Shown: positions 1 to 12,102 of the stretch, piece by piece
Numbering within the stretch: position 1 is the stretch's first letter
Layout: the number at the start of each line of letters is the position of its first letter
Assembly (NCBI RefSeq): GCF_030247195.1
Contig: NC_080671.1
Span: forward strand, 412,806,044 to 412,870,043
Length of the DNA: 64,000 nt
Source: Topomyia yanbarensis
Taxonomy: Eukaryota; Arthropoda; Insecta; Diptera; Culicidae
Direction of reading: 5' to 3'
Translations under genes and position numbers: made by a program
Notes under the pieces: generated by a model
Database searches by the model: none
What the model saw: the letters and a program-made list of their open reading frames with translations, nothing else
What the model was told of the DNA's origin: nothing

Positions 1-1310
1 TCGGATCGCCGACTAGCCTCCTTGGATATGCTGCGAGCTCTTGGGATCAGATTTCCTGGTAGCTTTTAGCATGTCAACCAAGGGCGAAGACTGCATATCA
101 AGAAGACTGGCAACTCTGTCCAGAATCTGTGGACAGTAACAGCAACGCCACTTGCGGGTAAAGGTGGTACTTCCCATAGTGAAGCACACACACACATATG
201 CACTTTTACATTAAGCTTCCTACCTTCCTTCAATAGAGGCGCTGTAACCTCTGTCGCTTCTCGTTTGTATGGGAGAAGGAAAGAAATATCAGTCTTCTTA
301 ATATGTAGTCTTTGCCAAAAGCGAAGAGATACCTTAGTTTGGATATCTATCGTGTTTAAAAATATGTATATGAGAGACATATAGGAGAGATCGAGGATAG
401 CCATCACATGATGAACGAGGCCATAGGGATTCGTTTAATGGAGATCTAGCGCTAGCAAACTAGGCGCACGACCAGGCATCATGCTTAATGTCGCGATAAC
501 CGTTACAGTAAGTACAGAGACCGCTCTCCATGACCCCAATACGCCGGAGATGGACATTCAACGCATAATGGTTGGACGTGACCCGAGATATCACTCGAAG
601 GAAGTCACGACCTTCATCCATCCTCTTTAACCAAGGTTTGTTGATACCTTTGGGATTCCAAAACTTCCATTGTATCAAGAAATTTACCAATTTTGGAGCG
701 TCCTCCGAAAAGAAATACTGAAAAACTCGTTGAAGCTGCGCGATCTTTCATAAATATCACCTTCTAATGGCTAAGAGTCCGATTCTAATCCCCTTCATCA
801 TTACCCCGAATGGAGCAATGCGAAAGAACTCAAGCTAATAGTTGTATCTGGTAATCTGGTACGATTTTCAGATAAAGCACTCAGGAACTCCCAAATTTTC
901 CCCAGGAAAAACAAGGAGTGCTTTCCATGATCCATCAATCCTTAGAACTGTAACGATGTAGGCATGGTTGTTGATAGGTAAATATAAAACCATTAGTTTT
1001 GTAGGGAGAATGTTTGAAGAACAGCCTCGTTTATGATCATCCTCACATAATAATTAGCATACAAGCTATGCATAGCTCTAATCATCTGACGCACTGATAT
1101 ATTTTGTGTTTACAGAACAAAAGTCTATTGCTTGAATGTGGATCTACACGGAATGCTGTGTCTTGGTTCCGTGTATTTGATCAAAGGATGAATCTAGTAC
1201 ACAACGTAGGGCCTAGTCAGCAGACGAAATACTGTTTCTCTTGTTAATCCATCGACGAACCGGTGCCAATAACCGCGTTTTTCAGCTTTTATCAAGTTTT
1301 TCATTTGCGT
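1..1310 (-). mobile_element. LOA-clade non-LTR retrotransposon relic, internally deleted
   Basis: Read on the minus strand. Positions 460-690 encode a peptide with GRDFLRVISRV, HLRRIGVMESGLCTYC and a C-x2-C...H...C finger. This resembles the C-terminal tail that follows the RNase H domain in LOA-type elements. Positions 66-407 encode a further tail (LSYMSLIYIFL) followed by probable 3' UTR. Positions 780-1310 are a diverged copy of 56640-57160, which holds the linker between endonuclease and reverse transcriptase. Linker and tail lie almost side by side here, so the reverse transcriptase itself has been lost. Stops and frameshifts rule out function. The clade name is from motif memory. Confidence 0.6.
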
Positions 1311-2929
1311 TTCTAACATCGCGTATATTCGGACTGATCGCTATGTACCCAAACGAATCTGTAAGAATGACAGACTACCGAACTGGAAAAATTGAAAACG
1401 ACTAACGTAGCCGCAGTAAACAGTACTCCAAACTTCTTCAGCTACGACGTGCATCTCACTGTCCCATGAAGTGTGAACAGCAGATTGGCGCGTTCTGTCA
1501 TTCTTTACAGACACAGCAGAAATCCTGAATCAGGTGGGTTTGAATTAGTTTTTTTACTCTTATAGCTATGTACATATGGTGTGGTGTCTTGTTGCTTCTG
1601 GCAGAAGACAATAAAAGGAGAGTTTTTGACTGACTCTTTCATTATTTTGCTCTGGAGGAACGCGTTAATCATTACAATATTTTCTATAACATATTACATT
1701 GGTATAATGAAATATTCACTATATGAATTATATGCCACACTACAGCAAGGAGAGCAGGATATCGGGACAATAAAATTGAAATAGAGAAATGGACGTGTAT
1801 CATAGGGCTTGTGCAGTAGCGTTTTACTGTACTTGAATGAAAAAATAAAAAAAAATATATGGGACCCGAAATCTGAGAATTTTTGTAAAGCAATTTTTTA
1901 AATTTTTTTAGGGAATCCGAAAACATTTCGTTTGAAGTCTTTCTTAGTGAGCTCGAAATCTACCAAATTTCAAAATATTTCGATCACTTTGAAACAAATT
2001 ATGAATTGTTATATAAAACGTATGAAAAAATATCTGTATTCACCATATACAATTTCAATCGCTTTGTAACGTGCATTAGAATGGTACAATTTCGCTCAAA
2101 TTTTGCCCATTTTTATTTTTTGATACCTTGCTTAATTTTTTGACCGACGACGGAAAAAATTTCAATATCACAGAAATAATTGCCAACCTAACATACATAC
2201 AAGCATGGCGTGTGATGAAACAGCAGATAGACATTAAAAGGTAATCAGTCTACTTCCAACAACTAAAGCCAGCGATACACATATCCAGGACACAATGATA
2301 CGTACCCGCTCTATGATCAGACTGCACATAACGAGAATCTATGCACAGGAGCCGTTATGAACAACTTGTAAGCCCAATGCGAAACACAGTCAGTAATATC
2401 TTTATTCGAACCAAAAACGGTTGAAAAGTTTGTGGCTGTGCCTCAGATGATAATTGCAACAACAACTGCGCATAGTACCTCCAAATCAACAGCCATTAGT
2501 TAGGTAGCTAATACCAAAGACGGATGGTTCACACTTGTAATCCGTACGTTGAAGAAAACAAGGAAAAGCATCAGATCACGTGAATGCCACTAAAGATACA
2601 GTAGGCGTGGAAGTACATGTTTCTCCGAGGCGAAAGAAGGTTTCCACACACAATAACAACCAACAAACATTCGTTTTTTGTATCAGAAAGACCCACGGCG
2701 TTGAGTCGTGTCAAATAAACGAATTTAAAAATCAATAGGTAGTCATTGTAACGAAACTGCGAATTGTTTACATTGTTATGACTTTGAAATTTGTCGATGG
2801 ATTGTAAATTATTAAGTTCTGAAAACTACCAGATCAATGTTCTTAAAGTAATTCAAATTTAATGAAAATTGTCACGATAATTTTGTCATGAATTTCGCAA
2901 TGTAATTTAATAGCATTGTAAGGGAACAC
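1311..2929. other. No gene recognised; AT-rich, possible retroelement 3' UTR
   Basis: Only short open frames with no recognisable motif. The segment near 2688-2730 (AAAGACCCACGGC, then a motif close to TAAACGAATT) resembles 61262-61325, so both may be 3' UTRs of one non-LTR family. Nothing else is supported. Confidence 0.3.
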
Positions 2930-3330
2930 GCATCTGCTAGGTGATGCCAATCGAGCTGACATTTCTTTGTGAGCAAACTAATTTCTATGTTTGTTTAGTG
3001 TTTATTTGACCAACTAGGGACCATATAGTATTCAATGTGCATGGGAAAAACGCATGGTCTAGTCTGAGCGGAATGATGACTTCAATCATATATAAGGTTT
3101 GAGTATTGACAATTCGCGAGACGGTACGAAATCCAGTTACTAATTTTCTTCTGTCATATCAGTACTAAGAACAAATGTTTTATTATCATGTTCATTGGTT
3201 TGCTTTTAGTTCATTATATCATGTTCACTACATATTTTTTTCATTATCATGAATTTCATATAGCTTTGAGTAAGTCGTAAGTAGTAAAACTATAAAAATA
3301 AGAAATGTTTTTCTTTTAATTCCACGAGGT
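2930..3330. repeat. Dispersed repeat shared with 37405-37745
   Basis: Matching blocks include GATGCCAA(T/G)CGAGCTGA, CATTTCTTTG, CAATGTGCATGGG and ACGCATGGTCT, in the same order at 37420-37700. The match may resume at 41750 beyond the hAT insertion. No open frame is conserved and the family is not recognised. Confidence 0.55.
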
Positions 3331-4327
3331 ATACCTGCTGGAACTAAAATGAAAACATTTCTCAAAGAAAAACTATTTTCGTAAGAAGTGACAAAGATAA
3401 AACTTAATCTCCTGCATCTTCTAGACTTACTAGTTTTTGTACCAAATTAGTAAACCGACCAATGAACATTTTGCAATCTCAATTGGTTTTGGTCAGCAAC
3501 GGAGTAGCAAGCACGGGCGATCTCTCTCTTACGCTTTTGTAGTAAATTAGTAGATTAATTCTGATCATTCTTCCTTTTCATTCCTGATGAACCTACTTGT
3601 CCCTCTCTCTAGTAGTGGGGATAATAATAAAGCAAGGTTTTCAGTTCAATTGATATAATTTAAACATTGTCTCGTTATTTGACATTACGATATTTCCAAA
3701 ACGTAATTCAAGCACCCAGTAAGTCTCCTGGTAGCCGGGTGCCCAGACTCCTAAAACCTTTAATCGCGCGCGAACCCCAGCACAATTTCCAGTCATTATC
3801 TTCACTAATGATCTCCCTCTTTCCATGACACTTGAGTAGTGCGCAGTAGTATATGCGCCCTCTAGTAAAAGTCGGACTATCGTTCCTTCCCTTTCCTACT
3901 GCGGTCTACGTTCTGGCCTAGCTGGCACCGGTATTGATCAATAAACAACTTGGGATTACCAGAACCTGTATATTGAGGGATAGTTTGTTATTCCCAGGCA
4001 TTATCATCTATTGATTCTCTGTGCAGTTTCAGCTTGACCCGATCAATAACGGAGTAGCAGACAGGGGTTGTCGCACAAGCGCAAGCTCCAGCAAGCTCAA
4101 AACATCAAGCTCAAGTAAGCTCAAAAAAATTAAATGTCAAGAATTTATTCAATTTACATGCATTATTATTCGACCAAATTTTAATCGTATCGCCCTTTAA
4201 CAGCTGATTGATCCTGATTTCGTGTTTGAGTCCGGATCAGAGTTAATGTGCACTAAACTTTCACATTTGTGTTTATAGAATATTGCATGATGACAACATC
4301 AAAAGAAAAAAAAATGACAGTTCAGCA
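3331..4327. other. No gene recognised
   Basis: AT-rich sequence with short non-conserved frames. A short run of CAAGCTC-type repeats sits near 4081-4130. The phrase AACGGAGTAGCA occurs at about 3497 and again at 4049, suggesting an old repeat. Confidence 0.3.
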
Positions 4328-4389
4328 CAGGGATGCCAGATGCACAGAATAATATATGTTGCACAGATTTGAGCTGTATAGATTTTTAA

Positions 4390-4916
4390 CCCATTCATGT
4401 CCATTTTGTTTGTGGACAACAATGTTTTTAAACAGCTATAACTTTTGATTGAGGCAAAATTTGCTCACAAAAACAAGTAAGGCTAATAAATTTGACTATT
4501 GCCTTTCATTTGAGTATTAACAGTTACAAGAATCCTCTCTAGAACTGAAGTTATTGCAAATAATCTGATTGGATTTTGATGGAGCAGTGCTGCCAGGGAC
4601 AGTTTACGTTGATGTCGGAAAGTGAATTTTTCATTTATCTTCGTTATGTTGCAATATTATTGAAAACTGATAAAAGTTATAAATTTAACTTTTAACTTAT
4701 TTTGTCTTAGGCTACGTTTTCCACGCAAGTGAACTATTGTGAATATTGTAGGAGAATTGTATTGAGCATTGCAAGGTAAAAATTGAGCAGCTTCTAGCAC
4801 TGCGAGGGAAGTACCAATCTTTATGAAAAAAGGCTTTTCGTGTTTATTGACTTCACAGTTTTCAAGGAAAAATAGTTTTGTAACCCAACCTGCACTAGAA
4901 GTTGGGCACGAAAGGG
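4390..4916. mobile_element. piggyBac-like MITE with TTAA target duplication
   Basis: TTAA at 4386-4389 and 4917-4920 brackets termini CCCATTCATGTCC and GGGCACGAAAGGG, which are imperfect inverted repeats. TTAA duplication with CCC..GGG ends is the piggyBac signature. No transposase is encoded in its 527 bp. Confidence 0.65.
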
Positions 4917-5024
4917 TTAAAACTGCCATTTTTGACTTGGGCAAAACTAAAAAAGGTCGCGACTTCTTGTTTCGGGACAAACTTGAACGTTTTCCTTAAA
5001 AAAATATTTGCACAGATTTTCATG

Positions 5025-5271
5025 TGGTCGGCGTTAAGTCAGACCGGACTAAGTGACAAAATATTGATTTCGAGAAAAACGAATTTAAAGTTTGAATTGC
5101 ACCTTTTCATTATAATTGGACATTAATTTTTGCCATAATTATTGTTTATTGTTGCATATTTCAAATCTGGCAAAAGTCGAATGTATCCGACGAAATTCTT
5201 AATCGAGTCCAATAATTATTCCATTGTTTTGATGTTTTGTGACTTAGTCCGGTCTAACTTAACACCGACTA
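5025..5271. mobile_element. MITE with terminal inverted repeats of about 37 bp
   Basis: Left end TGGTCGGCGTTAAGTCAGAC and right end AACTTAACACCGACTA are inverted copies. CATG flanks both sides (5021-5024 and 5272-5275). Length 247 bp with no coding capacity. Confidence 0.65.
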
Positions 5272-5439
5272 CATGTGCTGCGCACAGATTAAAATAAATA
5301 TTACCTGGCATCCCTGGTTTGGCGAGCTAGTTTACAAGGGTTAGAATTTATAAGTATAACTCGAACACAGTTTCTTGTACTGTGGTGAAATCCAAATTTT
5401 TCTAAGTGCTTGTAAACAAGTCTCGATACACATACGATG

Positions 5440-5620
5440 AGAGCGTATAAGCCAACTGTCAAAATTCTCTTTGAAGCAAAATTCAGAACAAGGCGTTATT
5501 GGACAAGCTCACAGTAGTTACTTTTCTCTTTTGTTTACTACGAACATCTGTGGTTGACGAGTAACCGTTTGTCTGGAATTTCCGCTAAAAGTGAATTTTA
5601 ACAGTTGGCTTATACGCCCT
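5440..5620. mobile_element. Short inverted-repeat element (MITE)
   Basis: AGAGCGTATAAGCCAACTGT near 5440 is inverted as ACAGTTGGCTTATACGCCCT at 5601-5620. No clear target duplication was found. Confidence 0.5.
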
Positions 5621-5794
5621 AATCATACGTTCGTCGAGAAATTTTACGAACCGTCAAAAAAGTGGTTCTACATTTTCATAAAATGTTCTTTTATGCGAAT
5701 ATTGCAGCGAGCTACTCCGTCTCGGATTGAAAAACGAAAGCAGAATAAGTCGGTACTGTTGCACCGCAACAACAATTCCATATCAACATTTGAA

Positions 5795-5990
5795 TAGGGC
5801 TAATAAGATTTGTAAACAAACTTTTGTTTTGCTGATTTCTCCTAATTTGTTATCATTTCAACACAGAAAACATTTGAAATTGATTCTACCAAGGATAAAG
5901 ATGTTGATTCATGTGTATTTTTCATAAAATTCAACTCGGTAGCGGAATAATGAGCGAAATAAGTTTGTTTACAAAAGTCTCATTAGCCCT
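5795..5990. mobile_element. MITE with AGGGCTAAT termini
   Basis: TAGGGCTAATAAGATTTGTA at the left is inverted at the right as a segment ending CATTAGCCCT. TTTGAA occurs on both sides (5789-5794 and 5991-5996) as a probable target duplication. 196 bp, non-coding. Confidence 0.6.
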
Positions 5991-5996
5991 TTTGAA

Positions 5997-8683
5997 GAAT
6001 TACTATTGAATTTATAAAGCTACTAAGCGCATTGTGACACACGAAATCAGTCGTCATTCAAACTAATCTTCCTCGGTTAGACGCACGAAATAGTATCTAG
6101 CGCCAAATAAATTTATTCGACATATTTTACAAACTCGACGCCGGATCCTCAGACAGACTGGCGACATGCGAAGATGGTACCCAGTGATTGGTTGATTCCA
6201 CCAATTCACCCTCAGAACTTTGGTGGATATTTGATAGCACCCACGTAACGCACCATTACAGATCGTTCCATCGCTAAAGCACCACCATAATTCACTCGTT
6301 GTCGCTTCCGGCTTCGGCATCTGCCATTACTGGAAGTTGCAATTTATTGTTTTGATATGGCGACAAGCGTTGAAGCCAACGTAACATAGCCAACCCGCCA
6401 AAGGTCTCAGGTACCAAGTGAGTCAAATCAAAACACTCCCACCGGGCTTCGCTTCTGCTTTCCGGAAGCAGCTGCGTGTAGGTGTAGGTAGGTAGGTAGG
6501 TCGGGATGAATCGTTTGCGAAATGAAATGATGCAGTTGATTTGTTTGCCAAATCGAAACATTCACTGGAAACTGAACGACCGACGACGTTCCATTGCAGG
6601 TATACGTGTTCACTGTAGACGACGATGTCGCTGCTGATGCTGCTGCTGCAATTTTACTTTATGCCCTGGTGTGTCGTTCGCTACCTGAACTCGGTCCGTT
6701 GGAACCTATTTACGAGTTACAATTTTGCCTCCCCCTCGCAAAAGGTACTTCCTCCGACACTGTAACATGGAACAGTGCAGGACATACTTAGTGGTAAGAT
6801 TCCCTGGAGCCATTTTCCATTTGAAAGAACTTCTCCGTTTGTGTGAAAGGATTCGTCGTATAGATTCACTTGCTACGGAGGCACGAACAATTGGTGTGAT
6901 TTATATGAGAGTAAAGATGAATGCCTCCTTCGTTTCTGTGGGGAAGGTTGCTTGGGTGAAAGGATCGGTTGTATAGCACACAGTACACGGGGATGCACTA
7001 GCGCTAGCTTGAAAGCAAGTTTGTATGCTTTATGTTATGCGGACGGTTTACCTTACAGAGAACGAACGAATCTACCTCTAACTGGCTCCGGAGAGCTGTG
7101 CTGCTTCTGCCTGCATGGCTGCAAAACGTAGTGTTCACTCACCGTCGTCAGTGTCGGGCTGCTTGTGGAACTTGTTGCTGTTGAGATAAACGCCCCCGAG
7201 GGTATGCTACATTGATGGTCATTGAAGTCAATCTGTCTTTGGTTTGCCGTCGTAGCGGAGGTGAGTTGTAGCTGTACCTATGACTTGGATCGAGGAGGAT
7301 GATGATGGGTCGGTTTGGGAGTGAAATAGGTAAAGGACGAATAAATAATCTGGTCAAATTGAAATTGAAATCGGATACAATCTGTTTGATTTGGACAGAT
7401 TTGCTTCGATTGAGGCCACAGGCAGTATGGGATTGTTGAACAGCATACTGTGGATCAGGAACAAGGTTTGAAATTATCATTAGGTTTACTGGGGAATAAT
7501 TTATAACGTGGGTTCTGTCTTGCCAATATGAGTTCAACAGTATGTCCGGCTACTGGCTTGTGAGATTAGCATAATACGTCTAGCACCAGACTAAGGAACT
7601 GAAAAATAATGTAATCTTGCAGTTTAATTTAAATAAATAATCTTGCAGTTTATGCTATTGCACTTTGCGTTTCCGTATCGCAGAAGGTTTATAGTTGTGA
7701 TCAGTGCATAATTTAGCTGTTTCCCGTGGTGTGGTGATTGGAATTATTAGAATCAACTTAAATCTGCTCCTGTGTTAAATTTAATTCCTGCAATAGGAAA
7801 TATATAGCTTTCAACTATTCACGGTGAAAAAAATTAAATTTAGTGTTCAACGTATTCGGATATGCACTGTTGCAATTGCAACACGTTGCGTAGTTGAACT
7901 GTGCTTAAAATGGACATTTTTAGGTTTGAGTAGCAAATTGATTGATCCATTGATGCATCCCTCGCAAACCGTGATTTGAGATCATATTCTATCCCGTTAA
8001 TAACTAATGCTAATAAAATTTCAAATGAAAATATGTTTAAAATGGTTGTGAAAACGATGCACAATATCGTCATTTCAAAACTGGGATGAAAAAGACGGCA
8101 TCGGCTCCACCAATAAATTTGGTTTTTTGTTGATACATAACAATAATAATGCGATAATAAACAATAGACAAAAGGCATGCAATTTAATGGCATTCTGCTT
8201 TGTATTCGCGTAAGCAATAGGTCCATATTTCCCTATTTTACTGTGTCCGTCATGCATGATACCAAATTCATGAAAAAGTTCTTGTGATTTTGTGAACCAT
8301 AATATTTATCTGTGCCATAATTGGTCCGTACAGATCGACTAAGCAGCGAGCATTGCTAGGACTGCCCCGTTGTCATCCGATGAACTGCGACACACGTATA
8401 AACATGAAATGTGAGAAAAAATCGTCAGTTCACGTTCTGACGTCATAGCTACTTCTGGATTTCATGCCAACTCGCTTTCTTCGGTGGCGATACATCCCAT
8501 GGTTGGTACCAGGCACTGATAGCATTTCATTCTTGTGCCAGCTCCATGCTTACACAAAGGATACAATGATACACACAACAGAAAAAGTGCGCGCTGGCGA
8601 AGGGGTGGTTTGGTGCGAGAGAACAGCGCTCTCTTGCTCATCAAATTATTTATGGTGTTCAGATAAATTCACCACGGCGCGCG
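5997..8683. other. Apparently unique, non-repetitive sequence without a recognised gene
   Basis: No transposon termini and no sequence shared with the rest of the window were seen. Simple repeats occur: GTAGGTAGGTAGGTAGG near 6482 and a GCTGCTGATGCTGCTGCTG run near 6630. Minus frames of 129 and 128 codons (7148-7537 and 7840-8226) lack recognisable motifs and look like chance frames. It could be intronic or intergenic host DNA. Confidence 0.35.
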
Positions 8684-8691
8684 CTCCAGAG

Positions 8692-8873
8692 CAGAGATTT
8701 GTAGATTTGTCTTCATTTTGAAGACATTTGAAATGTTGTTTTGGGCTGTCTGACTGATTTCTAGAATTTTGGCTCAAAATCAATAACCGATTCGGCATCC
8801 TGGCCGTTGAAGACAAATGAAGACATTTTTTATAAATTGTAAGGACATTTGAAAAAGATACCTGGTATCTCTG
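8692..8873. mobile_element. hAT MITE with 8-bp target duplication
   Basis: Starts CAGAGATTTG, ends GGTATCTCTG, and is flanked by CTCCAGAG at 8684-8691 and 8874-8881. Internal sequence repeats motifs around GAAGACATTTGAA. 182 bp, non-coding. Confidence 0.75.
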
Positions 8874-8881
8874 CTCCAGAG

Positions 8882-9092
8882 TAGTGATTTCAGATGTGAA
8901 GGCATGTCTTCATTTTGAAGGCATTTGAAGTGTTGTGAAAACATTTTTTACATTTTGGGTGTCCTTTTTTCGGAAATCTGGCTGATGTCTGGCTCATAAT
9001 CAACAACCGATTCCGAATCCTGGTCGTTAAAGACAACGGAAGACATTTGTTTATTAAATGAAGACATTTAAAAAATATTCGTGGTATCCCTG
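8882..9092. mobile_element. Second hAT MITE of the same family, abutting the first
   Basis: Starts TAGTGATTTCAG, ends GGTATCCCTG, and is followed by CTTCAGAG (9093-9100), one mismatch from the CTCCAGAG at 8874-8881. Internal sequence parallels the preceding copy in the same orientation, so the two form a head-to-tail pair sharing one target duplication. Confidence 0.7.
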
Positions 9093-9300
9093 CTTCAGAG
9101 GGCACTGCGGTGTATATATTGTAGTCAGTGTGGTCACTTTTGCATGAGGTCAGATCCATAAATTTTGAATCTTAATGAACTAATGTGAGTTTTGAGTTTG
9201 TATGTTAATAGCGTTTTCACTTAAAACTATTAGATTATCGGTAACATTTAGTTTTTGAATTAAGAATCAGTTTATTTGCAGTTTTAGTGGTCGTATCGCC

Positions 9301-9345
9301 TTAACCCTTTGCGACGCAGTGGGACGTATACGTCCCACTTACTTC
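9301..9345. repeat. Possible piggyBac-like terminus with a 22-bp palindrome
   Basis: TTAACCCTTTGCGACGCAGT is followed by a perfect palindrome at 9318-9339 with core GGGACGTATACGTCCC. TTAACCC resembles a piggyBac-type end, but no opposite end was found nearby, so this may be a solitary relic. Confidence 0.35.
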
Positions 9346-9589
9346 TCCAAAGTTTTTATTGGATTTCTAGTTAGCGTTGACATATAAATACGAATTCTTT
9401 CTTTTATTCAACTCTTAGGGATGTACAACTAGCATAAAAAAATTATGTGAATTTGTTAATTACTTATTAGTTATAAACAATTAACTCGAAAATTTCGTTT
9501 TATTTGCATAATAAATTCAGCTGTGTCTGAACTAAAAGTCCTAGAGATCTAAAAAAATTTTTGCAAGTATCCCAAACATTGAACTAAGT

Positions 9590-11328
9590 AGATTTTTGAC
9601 GTAGGACTACGTCTTTGTTTTCGATATAGAGGTACACGTTGCAAATTCTACAAAAATGGTATGTAACGAAAAGTGGTCTAATTTTAAACGGATATAATTC
9701 AGCCATCTCACGATAAATTTTCAAATTTTTCGCGCATATCGCCCCGAAATACTTCTAAGAATAGATTCCAATTGATAAACCCAAAGATTTTTGATATCAT
9801 GGCATTACAAATTTAAATAATGAACAACCTAGTCAAAATATCGCGCATTTACACACAGAAGATAGCGCTTCCCTAGTCCAGCACGACAGATTTGTGTACC
9901 TAGCGCGCTACGCTTCTATGAATGACGTCATCATCGACTATTTAAGCGGACGGATTTCGCCGAACACGCTCAGTAACCTGTTGAGCGGCAGGCGAAGCAG
10001 AACACTGCGCTGTGCGTTTTCACAGCCAGTGTAGCTGAGTTAGAAGTCCGTTACACTCAGGGTTGCCACTATTTTTCAAAGAATATCTGGCAGATCAACT
10101 AAAAATGTCTGGCAAAATCTGTCACTTAACAGCGACCTCAAAGTCATCAAAATTTATCAATAGATTTTTAATAAATTTGGGAAAACATGTCCAAATTTCC
10201 AAAATGTGAGTGCAAACACTTCTATAATTCAAAAATCTGGCAGAATGAGAGGTTTGTCTTTTTGTCTGGAAGCTGCAAAAAACTCTGGCTGTGCCAGATT
10301 AATCTGGCATAATAGCATCCCTGGTTACACTGCTTGTGGAGGTACGCTACCCAGTGAATGCGACTCCGTTCAAACACTATGCTATCTTTTGTGTTGTGCT
10401 CGTTTCCAGCACACTTTTATGTATAGTACACAAAATAGTTTGTACATGCGAGCTCCATTTGCAAACACGGTTAACATAGTGTCGTAGTATTCGTTGTCTC
10501 TTTCGCTCTACCCATCATCATCAGCGTTCATTCATTTTGCTTTGTGCGCTTGGGTTTAAAGTTTGAGGCGAATGTGTAGGTAGGTAGATCTAATTTGTTA
10601 CTAAATTTCACAACGAAAGTTTATTATTTACGTTCGATCAATTCATTGATTCATTTCCCCATCACGTGATTCATTTCCACTCAGCCTATAGTATTTTGAT
10701 TCTACTAATAGGTACATAATACAAAGCCTATTTATGAATGAATACACTGCCACTTGAAAAACCGTTGCCAAAACGCATCTTGTCCATATATAAAATTGTT
10801 TTCGATTCTTGTATATTTATAGTTTCGATATATGATTAAGACCACTGCATTCGCTATATTTGTATGTGTACTTTAGGAAAGTTACAATAATGGCAAAATA
10901 TAACTAGAATGCTTGGTCTATACATGAAATTTGATTATATTGTCTAAAATTTGATTTTTCTACGCTGGTCCGGGTTTTTACCACACACAATCGAAAAGTT
11001 TTTACAAGCTAATCTTATTATATAAAGATTTAGCTCCAGATATTAGTTCGGTCACAGTTTTCTGTCTTCTTTCTTCAGATCTTCTTAAATAAGTGTAATC
11101 GGATTCGATCACCTACTACAAATGAAATGACCTGATAACCAAGAAGGTTTGGTTCAATATGTAACATTCGATGTTGATTGGTTGTGATTAAACCATACGT
11201 AAGTAATATGTTTTATTTGTTATTACTATAAATGTACTAGGAAAATAAATATTTTACATTAAATAGTATACTCCTACGTCTACAGCTCGTGCAACCTCAT
11301 AGGGCTGCCCCTTGTAGTTTTTGTAGAA
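9590..11328. repeat. Dispersed 1.7-kb repeat, copy A (partner at 48970-52432)
   Basis: Starts at about GACGTAGGACTACGTC and ends at GGGCTGCCCCTTGTAG. Nearly its whole length is colinear with copy B, which carries three extra insertions. It contains TGACGTCATCATCGAC, then TATTTAAG, then an initiator-like CTCAGT about 30 bp later, resembling a core promoter. No open frame is conserved. It may be an LTR-like or large non-autonomous element; the family is not recognised. Confidence 0.65.
10058..10323. mobile_element. hAT MITE inserted in copy A of the dispersed repeat
   Basis: CAGGGTTGCCAC...GCATCCCTG flanked by GTTACACT at 10050-10057 and 10324-10331. The empty site is visible in copy B near 51091-51100 (GTTACACTGGCTGTGG), which proves insertion after the copies separated. 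266 bp. Confidence 0.85.
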
Positions 11329-11450
11329 TTTTTCGTAATTTTTTTTTTCAAAATATGCAAAAATGGAGTTTATTATTATGTTGGTCTATAAAAGATTCTG
11401 AGAGACAGGGATAACTTCTCCATTACCAAAAAATAGATTATTTGGTTTTT

Positions 11451-12102
11451 GAGGTCGCTGATTACGATTCTGATAACAGAATTTGGAAATTCAAAATGGC
11501 GGCTACCCAATAGCAGCCATTTTTTTTCGAAATTTGCTATTTTGTTACAATGAGCATAAAAGTTGATTTACGAGAGTTTCTAGGGTCTACTATATCGATT
11601 TTGTTGGCTATTATCGGCAAATTTGAGACTAAGAAAAACGAAAGCAATGAAATTGAAAGACTGATAGATATTCTAGGGCGAATCATTTATAAACTTAGAA
11701 CGGAAAACTAGGACTAGGCAGGCTCATATGGACATGATCATGACACCGGCGTCGGCGGTAAAACATGATGATGAGTTATGTTCTACCATAGACCATGCGG
11801 TAGACTTGGGTGCAACGCCCAACTCCTACTTAGCAGAAGGCAAAGAATTCTTCAAATTTCCTTTCGATCATGTCCATATGAGCCTGCCTAGTCCTAGTTT
11901 TCCGATCTAAGTTTATAACTGGTTCGCTCTAGAATACCTATTAGTTTTTCAATTTCATTGCTTTCGTTTTTCTTAGTCTCAAATTTACCGAAAATAGTCA
12001 ACAAAATCGATACAGTAGAACCTTGTGGCAATTAAAACATAGTAACAGTTTCTAGGGTCGTTGATTACGATTCTGATGTCGAAATCATAATCAGCGACCT
12101 CG
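11451..12102. repeat. Foldback element, about 0.65 kb
   Basis: The outer motif GAGGTCGCTGATTACGATT at 11451 is inverted at 12089-12102. The inner arms (11580-11742 and 11866-12030) match closely, e.g. AACTAGGACTAGGCAGGCTC against its reverse complement near 11880. The loop is 11743-11865. A transcript would fold into a long hairpin. A plus frame at 11728-11910 crosses the loop and is considered fortuitous. Confidence 0.7.

Larger units (their letters stand above)
4328..5316. mobile_element. hAT-like non-autonomous element with two nested MITEs
   Basis: Begins CAGGGATGCCAGATGCACAG and ends with CCTGGCATCCCTG, inverted termini of the CAGGGATGCC class common in this window. The flanking 8-mers (GTTCAGCA and GTTTGGCG) match only partly, so the target duplication is decayed or the element is composite. 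No transposase frame. It contains the elements at 4390-4916 and 5025-5271. Confidence 0.55.

Noticed and set aside
6063..6561. Two minus frames with several Cys and Trp residues
   Set aside because: They overlap each other in different frames and show no domain pattern or splice partner.
7148..7537. 129-codon minus frame in apparently unique sequence
   Set aside because: No domain, signal peptide or membrane motif, no splice-consistent neighbour; length is compatible with chance.
7840..8226. 128-codon minus frame
   Set aside because: Overlaps another minus frame and has no recognisable motif.
11728..11910. 60-codon plus frame
   Set aside because: Its ends are the two inverted arms of a foldback element and its middle is the loop.
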